DNA from: CAZJBP01 sp964544115
GTDB lineage: Bacteria > Verrucomicrobiota > Kiritimatiellia > UBA8416 > JADHWI01
Direction: 5' to 3'
DNA: 10,296 nt
NCBI GenBank assembly: GCA_964544115.1
Contig: CAZJBP010000130.1
Location: 1 to 10,296 of the forward strand
How positions within the stretch are numbered: the stretch's first letter is position 1; the number at the start of each line of letters is the position of its first letter. The position numbers were made by a program, and so were the translations under genes. Shown in pieces: positions 6,096-10,296 of the stretch. The notes below the pieces were generated by a model that searched no databases, was not told the origin of the DNA, and saw only the letters and a list, made by a program, of their open reading frames with translations.

Positions 6096-6731
6096 TCAGC
6101 CGCCGCGGGAGATCCACGCCCTGACGAATTCACAGACGCGGAAAAACTCGATCTGGGTGACCTCGGCCGCATCCTGTCCAATGCCCACCAGCAGTCCGCC
6201 GACGAGGGCCCGGATGTAGACGGAGTCGCACACGGCGAACAGGTAGAAGATAGAATAGAACGGGACGAGCACGCAGAGGATGCCCTGGAAGACCTGGTCT
6301 TCGAACGCCTTCAGAATGATCAGCAGATGGAGGACGAGGGCGGCGGGCGCGGCGTAGGCGTGCAGAACGGCCAGGCGGGAGACGTCCAGTCCGCCGCCGT
6401 AGCGGAGGTAGCCCATCACGCTGCCGAACACGACGAAGATCGCGAGGGCATACCAATGGTGCATGACCCGCGTCTTCTTGGTGAGCTTTGGCGCATTCCG
6501 GCCGCCGGGCCACAGTTCGGCGGGGTTGCCCTCCTTGTACCCGGACGTGCCGGTGGGTTCCACGTCGGGACGCTCTGCCGCCATCTTGTGCTTCTTGGAC
6601 TGCGCCTCCTCGCGCTCGGGTCGGGTTAGCTTGGCGCCGCAGGACCGACAGACCAATGCGCTGTCGTCGACGAATTCGGACACCCCGGTGACCGTGAAGC
6701 ACCTCGTGCACGTCAGTTGAATGTCTGCCAT
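6096..6731 (-). CDS. Zinc-ribbon, four-helix membrane protein of unknown function
   Basis: A 211-residue protein with no recognised family. The N-terminus carries two CxxC knuckles, CTRC (8-11) and CRSC (28-31), sixteen residues apart, a typical zinc-ribbon arrangement. A charged, probably disordered stretch follows (about 36-88). Four hydrophobic segments come next, at about 92-109, 120-141, 149-168 and 171-187, then a short amphipathic tail ending EFVRAWISRGG. The zinc ribbon is probably cytoplasmic because no signal peptide precedes it. The start at 6731 puts the first CxxC near the N-terminus and follows AGAGGA seven bases away; longer in-frame starts run into the neighbouring gene. It is 26 bases downstream of the coiled-coil gene and is probably the last gene of that operon. 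Real gene, function unknown. Confidence 0.8.
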   Translation of the reverse strand: MADIQLTCTRCFTVTGVSEFVDDSALVCRSCGAKLTRPEREEAQSKKHKMAAERPDVEPTGTSGYKEGNPAELWPGGRNAPKLTKKTRVMHHWYALAIFVVFGSVMGYLRYGGGLDVSRLAVLHAYAAPAALVLHLLIILKAFEDQVFQGILCVLVPFYSIFYLFAVCDSVYIRALVGGLLVGIGQDAAEVTQIEFFRVCEFVRAWISRGG

Positions 6732-6757
6732 GATGAGTCCTCTTTCCAGCGTCGACC

Positions 6758-8065
6758 TTAGAAGGTTTCCAACTGCTTGTCGATACCGGCCAGTTCGGCC
6801 TCGTCGTCCTCGGGGTTCGAAGGAGGGTTGGCTGCGGCCCATTCTTCGGCCCTGACCCTGGCCTTTTCGCAATCCGCCTCCAGGCGCACCTGCTCGGGCT
6901 TCATGGACCGCAATTCGTCCGCGTACTTCATCCTCTCTCCGCCGGTGGACGTTTCCCACCGGGCTTGAGCGGACTCGGCTCGTCGCCGCAGGGCGTCGAG
7001 ATCGCCCCTGGCCTTGCGATACGTCGCGGCGTGCGGATTGGCCTCGGACAGGGCTGCGTCTGCCGGGTGGGCCTGTCGCGAGCGCTCAATGCGGGCGGCG
7101 ACGACCGCGCGGCGCGACCGGAGTTCTCGTTCGGTTGGATCGGCGTCAGCCAGGCGCCCAACGTGCATATCGAGCTCGCCCCAAGGCACCACAATCGGCG
7201 CACCAGCCGGATCGGCACCGGCACCCCGGCAGACGGCAAGCCGCCCCGAGGCCGTGTCGCGCACCTCCTGCACGTCGAGCAAAGAGCCGGTGGGGAGGGG
7301 GTGCTGAAACTTGCCACTGACATCGTAGGCATGACCCTCCAACGCGCGAACGACGGCCCAGCGTCCGCTCTCGGCGGCAGCGGGCGCGGGTTCGCCGGTC
7401 GGCGTCTCGGAGGACGGTGGTGTTGCCGCCACGGAAGAGGTCGCGGCCGGCGCCGGAGCCGGGGTGAAGAAGACTCTGCGCACAGCGGGAGAGGGCATAG
7501 GTGCGGGTCGATCACACACGAAGGCGAGCACATCGTCCGGCCAGTGGCCATCAGGGAAACGCGCCGCGCCCCTCTCAAGAGCCGCTTCCACCGCGTCGTC
7601 CCGCCCCTGGAGGCGCAGTTCACGGATCAGGGCCCTGTAGCCGGCCCACGGGCCCAGCGTGACGCCGGGATCGCGGCGCAGCCACACGAAGTCCACCAGG
7701 CTCGTCAGCATGTAGTCCATCGGAGCGATTTGTCCCAAGGCCAGCCTGAGGTCCGGGTTCGCATCGAGGACGATCGCGGCGGCGGCCTGCGCCTCCGCCA
7801 TCTCCATGCGCAGGACGTGGCAGCGCACGACCAGGCAGAGCCGGCGCCGCTCCAGCGCCTCGTACGAGGCGGACCAGGGCTTGACGCGGTTCAGATGGGC
7901 CAGGGCAGCGCCGGGGTGCCCCGCCTCCAGCACGCATTCGGAGCGGGCCAGCGTGGCGCGAACGTAATGGGCCCGCCAGAACTCCGTGCCGACGAGCACC
8001 CCCGCAACCCCGAGCAGGGCCACGAAGAGGTAGTTGGCCACGATGCTGGTCCAGTTGCGTTTCAC
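6758..8065 (-). CDS. Membrane-anchored protein with helical N-terminal region and C-terminal coiled coil, unknown function
   Basis: A 435-residue protein not matched to a family. Order seen: a single membrane helix (about 11-28) with a short basic cytoplasmic end (MKRNW); an alpha-helical region (32-182) with weakly TPR-like spacing (e.g. VLEAGHPGAALAHLNRV, then RCHVLRMEMAEAQAAAAIVLDANPDLRLAL); an Ala/Pro/Ser/Thr-rich linker (187-233); a compact region with beta-strand character and GRLAVCRG and IVVPWGEL (about 235-305), possibly SH3-like; and a charged heptad-like helix (about 310-410) ending in an acidic tail. Most of it should lie outside the cytoplasmic membrane. The start is GTG 8065, whose GTGA overlaps the stop of the upstream Deg-like gene; GGAGA lies seven bases before it, so translation is coupled. 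Gene reality is well supported; the TPR and SH3 labels are tentative. Confidence 0.8.
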   Translation of the reverse strand: MKRNWTSIVANYLFVALLGVAGVLVGTEFWRAHYVRATLARSECVLEAGHPGAALAHLNRVKPWSASYEALERRRLCLVVRCHVLRMEMAEAQAAAAIVLDANPDLRLALGQIAPMDYMLTSLVDFVWLRRDPGVTLGPWAGYRALIRELRLQGRDDAVEAALERGAARFPDGHWPDDVLAFVCDRPAPMPSPAVRRVFFTPAPAPAATSSVAATPPSSETPTGEPAPAAAESGRWAVVRALEGHAYDVSGKFQHPLPTGSLLDVQEVRDTASGRLAVCRGAGADPAGAPIVVPWGELDMHVGRLADADPTERELRSRRAVVAARIERSRQAHPADAALSEANPHAATYRKARGDLDALRRRAESAQARWETSTGGERMKYADELRSMKPEQVRLEADCEKARVRAEEWAAANPPSNPEDDEAELAGIDKQLETF

Positions 8066-9546
8066 CGCGTCGTCTCCACCCCGGGTTCGGCCGGCCAGCG
8101 CAGCGCGGGTATGGCATACAGTCTGGCCAGCTCGGCGTTCGCTGCGTCGATCGTCGCGGGATCCAGCACCACGTCGGTGCCGACGTCCTTGATCGTCAGG
8201 CGGGTGATGTGGCCGTCGGTGTCGCGTATCCTGAACACGTCGCGCAGGTTGTCAATGGCCTGGCCGTTGACGTGGGTGACGATGCGCCCGAAGAAATGCT
8301 GGTAACCGATGTTGATGGGGTGGGGTAGAACGCTGGCGAGCAGGACCACGCGCTGCCCCGGGCGGGCGGGGGCCAGCTTGCGTGTCAGGTAGAGGTGGAC
8401 CAGCGCGGAGTCGATCTGGCGCTGCCAGTCCGGCCCGTAAGCCTGCAGGTAGCGGCCGGTTGCCTCGCGCAGCAGGAGGCCGGCCTCCACGATGTAGGGA
8501 TCCCGGCGGCCGGTGGTGTTGTCGGGGATGAGCATGGCGTCCTCGGTGGCGCGCCTCAGTTCGAGCTCGACCTGCATCCTGTTGCCGTTGCGAACGAGGT
8601 CCACCGGCACGCGATCGCCCGGGTGGCGGCGTCCCTTGATCAGGTACGGGAACAGGAGGCGGCCCAGTTGCGGGTCCGCGTAGTAGCCCAGGTCGTCGAC
8701 CGCGCGGCCATCCCAGTTCAGGATGACGTCGTTGGGCTTGAGCACGCCCTCGGCCCCCCAGCCGGAGACGCACGAAACGACGAGCACGCCGCCGGGCTCC
8801 TTGTCCACTCCCTGCCAGCTCCGCCGGGTGGGATCCACGAGCGGATGCCACAGGAAGCCGGCCGAGGCGAAGCCTTCGTACGGGGGCTGTGCCGCGTCGT
8901 CCAGAAACTGCCGGATCACCGGGGCCGGAATAGCGCGGGCCGTGCGGCTGGCGGCGGCGTAGCTGACCACCACGCCGTTCAAGGCACCGTCCGCGTCCAG
9001 GACCGGGGCTCCCTCGCCGTTGACGCTGAGATCGGTCAGCACGTCGATCAGCAGCGAGGAGTAACCGGCCGACGGCAGCCCGTCCACCTGCACGCGCAGA
9101 AGCGTCGCGCTGCCCGCCTGCAGCTCGCGCGTGGCATCGAACTGCACCACTCTCAGTGAGCCTGTCGGCTTCTCCAGGGCCGCCAGCCGGCAGGGCGCCG
9201 GGACGTCCGCCAAGTCCCCGGGCGCGACGCTCAGCAGGGCCAGATCCACCTGTTCGTCGGCCAGCAGCACCCGGGCTGGAATCCGCTTCCCCGAGCGCGG
9301 AGCCACCAGCTCGACGAGGCTCTGGTGGCGGACAACGTTTTCCGTGGTCAGCACGGTCCCCGTGCCGACGACCACGCCGTACCCCGTACGCTCAACCGGC
9401 TGCTTCTTCTGCCACGGAATGAACTCGTCGAACTCCTGGCGCGTGGCAATGACCTGCAGGACGGGCGCCTCGGCGGCCGGCAGGGGCAGGGGCCGCGCAC
9501 AGAGGAGGGCCGTGAGAACGAGCGGGATCAAGTGAAACCGGCTCAT
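8062..9546 (-). CDS. Deg/HtrA-family protein with substituted catalytic residues (probable pseudoprotease)
   Basis: A 494-residue secreted protein: signal peptide (1-25, cleavage near PAA-EA), trypsin-like domain (about 50-215), PDZ domain (about 225-332) and a second C-terminal PDZ-like domain (about 350-480). The order and motifs resemble plant Deg2/Deg9: VSGWGAEGVLKPNDVILNWDG in the PDZ, YIVEAGLLL at the domain junction and LPHPINIGYQ in the last domain. In the protease domain the aspartate survives (D101 in VDLALLSV). The histidine of the usual TNAHVV is N70 in TTENVV, and the serine of GNSGGP is E178 in NGEGAP. Two of three triad residues are therefore missing, so proteolysis is unlikely; a chaperone, adaptor or regulatory role is more plausible. 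ATG 9546 overlaps the stop of the upstream paralogue (ATGA) with GGAGG seven bases before it. Family assignment is firm; inactivity is an inference. Confidence 0.88.
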   Translation of the reverse strand: MSRFHLIPLVLTALLCARPLPLPAAEAPVLQVIATRQEFDEFIPWQKKQPVERTGYGVVVGTGTVLTTENVVRHQSLVELVAPRSGKRIPARVLLADEQVDLALLSVAPGDLADVPAPCRLAALEKPTGSLRVVQFDATRELQAGSATLLRVQVDGLPSAGYSSLLIDVLTDLSVNGEGAPVLDADGALNGVVVSYAAASRTARAIPAPVIRQFLDDAAQPPYEGFASAGFLWHPLVDPTRRSWQGVDKEPGGVLVVSCVSGWGAEGVLKPNDVILNWDGRAVDDLGYYADPQLGRLLFPYLIKGRRHPGDRVPVDLVRNGNRMQVELELRRATEDAMLIPDNTTGRRDPYIVEAGLLLREATGRYLQAYGPDWQRQIDSALVHLYLTRKLAPARPGQRVVLLASVLPHPINIGYQHFFGRIVTHVNGQAIDNLRDVFRIRDTDGHITRLTIKDVGTDVVLDPATIDAANAELARLYAIPALRWPAEPGVETTR

Positions 9547-10296
9547 CGTGTGGCCTCCAGGCGGGTGTCCACGGGCAGAGCGTATTCGCGGGCGATCTCG
9601 GCGGCGGTGCGCGCCGTCCCGGCGACGTCCAGGACGAGGTCCCCGTCCATGCCCTCGAACCTGAGCACGTGATAGCGGCCTGCGGGCGCGTCCCAGGCCG
9701 ACGCCAGGTCAGCCAGCGAGCGCACGGGGCGGCCGTTGGCCCGCGTGACCACGCCAAGGACAAAGGCGTCGGCGTAGGCGTTGACGGGGTGCGGAAGGCG
9801 GCGAATGAGAACCACGAACTCGTCCAGCCGCCGGTGGTAACCGTCCAGCTTCGCATAGTCCGAGAGGTAGTCGAGCAGCTCGGCGTTGTTCCCGGGAACC
9901 TCATCGAGCGAGTCGAGCACCTCGCGTGACAGCGGGCAAAACACCAGGCCCGCGCGGACGAGGTAGCGCGGTTGCTCGCCGTACACATTGCGGTACAGAA
10001 AGGGATCAACGGGGTTGGTCAGGGGAATCGCGCAGTGCAGCAGCGCGCGGTCACGCCAGACGTCAAACCGGACCTCCTCGCCCCACTGCTTGCGCTCCAT
10101 GAGTTCGGAGAAGTTCACGCGGCCGCCGTTCAGCTGGACCGTGCCGTCGTCGGCGATGGGGTGCCCGTCGACCGCCAGCAGGACGTCACGGTCGCGGAGG
10201 ATGCCGGCCCCGCTGCCGTAGGGATCGACATACGTGACCGCAACGCCGCGCTCGGGCTCGGGCAGGGCGAGGTCGGCGCGCAGCGCCGGGTTGCGG
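9543..10296 (-). CDS. Deg/HtrA-family protein, C-terminal part (truncated by window edge)
   Basis: The visible 250 C-terminal residues belong to a second Deg-type protein; the frame is open to the right edge, so the protease domain is unseen. They begin RNPALRADLALPEPERGVAV, the linker into a PDZ domain that continues VDPYGSGAGILRDRDVLLAVDG, IADDGTVQLNGGRVNFSELM. This is very like the ENPALR...GVRV...DGTVPFR.GERI.F pattern of plant Deg2/Deg9. The C-terminal PDZ-like domain follows: YLVRAGLVF, then LIRRLPHPVNAYADAF, VVTRANGRPVRSLADL and a final helix. It is a diverged paralogue of the next gene, sharing domain order and the LPHPxN motif. The stop overlaps that gene's start by four bases. Whether its catalytic triad is intact cannot be told from this window. 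Confidence 0.87.
   Translation of the reverse strand, partial: RNPALRADLALPEPERGVAVTYVDPYGSGAGILRDRDVLLAVDGHPIADDGTVQLNGGRVNFSELMERKQWGEEVRFDVWRDRALLHCAIPLTNPVDPFLYRNVYGEQPRYLVRAGLVFCPLSREVLDSLDEVPGNNAELLDYLSDYAKLDGYHRRLDEFVVLIRRLPHPVNAYADAFVLGVVTRANGRPVRSLADLASAWDAPAGRYHVLRFEGMDGDLVLDVAGTARTAAEIAREYALPVDTRLEATR

Noticed and set aside
6087..6098. Search for a bidirectional terminator between the convergent coaB and zinc-ribbon genes
   Set aside because: Only six bases separate the stop codons and no hairpin with a T-run was seen in or near the gap.
6965..8305. Long open frame on the plus strand (446 codons) opposite the coiled-coil and pseudo-Deg genes
   Set aside because: Composition is Arg/Gly/His/Gln-rich with no recognisable motif, it spans two well-supported minus-strand genes, and long antisense open frames are expected in GC-rich coding DNA.
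8062..9546. Annotation as an active DegP/HtrA serine protease
   Set aside because: The histidine and serine positions read Asn and Glu in the otherwise recognisable TTENVV and NGEGAP motifs.
1..10296. Mobile elements, CRISPR arrays, tRNA or rRNA genes and prophage remnants
   Set aside because: No repeat arrays, transposase or integrase motifs, cloverleaf-like sequences or rRNA-like blocks were seen, and gaps between genes are all under about 75 bases.

Overview
The window is GC-rich chromosomal DNA from a free-living or environmental Gram-negative-type bacterium. No rRNA, tRNA, CRISPR array, transposase, integrase or phage gene was seen, and coding density is close to total; the longest gene-free gap is about 73 bases. 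Several gene families suggest the Planctomycetes-Verrucomicrobia-Kiritimatiellota (PVC) neighbourhood: an NfeD/FloA membrane cluster, HtrA/Deg proteins resembling plant Deg2/Deg9, and a glucuronokinase resembling the plant enzyme. This placement is an inference from family resemblance, not from a marker gene.

Layout. (1) Bases 1-2360, minus strand: a three-gene membrane operon of a ClpP-class NfeD protease (nfeD1b type), a short NfeD and the N-terminal part of floA, which runs off the left edge. (2) A 73-base divergent spacer. (3) Bases 2434-6089, plus strand: a pteridine-reductase-like SDR, a 70-residue very basic protein of unknown function, a glucuronokinase-like GHMP kinase, a GalU-type nucleotidyltransferase and a stand-alone phosphopantothenoylcysteine synthetase (CoaB). 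(4) Bases 6096-10296, minus strand, convergent with coaB: from the right edge leftwards, the C-terminal 250 residues of a Deg-type protein, a second complete Deg-type protein whose catalytic His and Ser are both replaced, a membrane-anchored protein with a predicted C-terminal coiled coil, and a zinc-ribbon membrane protein. The first three are joined by 4-base start/stop overlaps.

How the genes may work together. The left operon is the known FloA-NfeD pairing (membrane microdomain scaffold, partner and membrane protease). In the centre, the kinase would make glucuronate-1-phosphate and the adjoining transferase could make the UDP-sugar, a salvage route to UDP-glucuronate; the SDR and CoaB are cofactor enzymes with no obvious link to it. 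The right-hand cluster is the least explained part: a pair of Deg paralogues, at least one a pseudoprotease, co-translated with a single-pass membrane protein and followed by a four-helix zinc-ribbon protein. It looks like an envelope protein-handling module, but its function is unknown.
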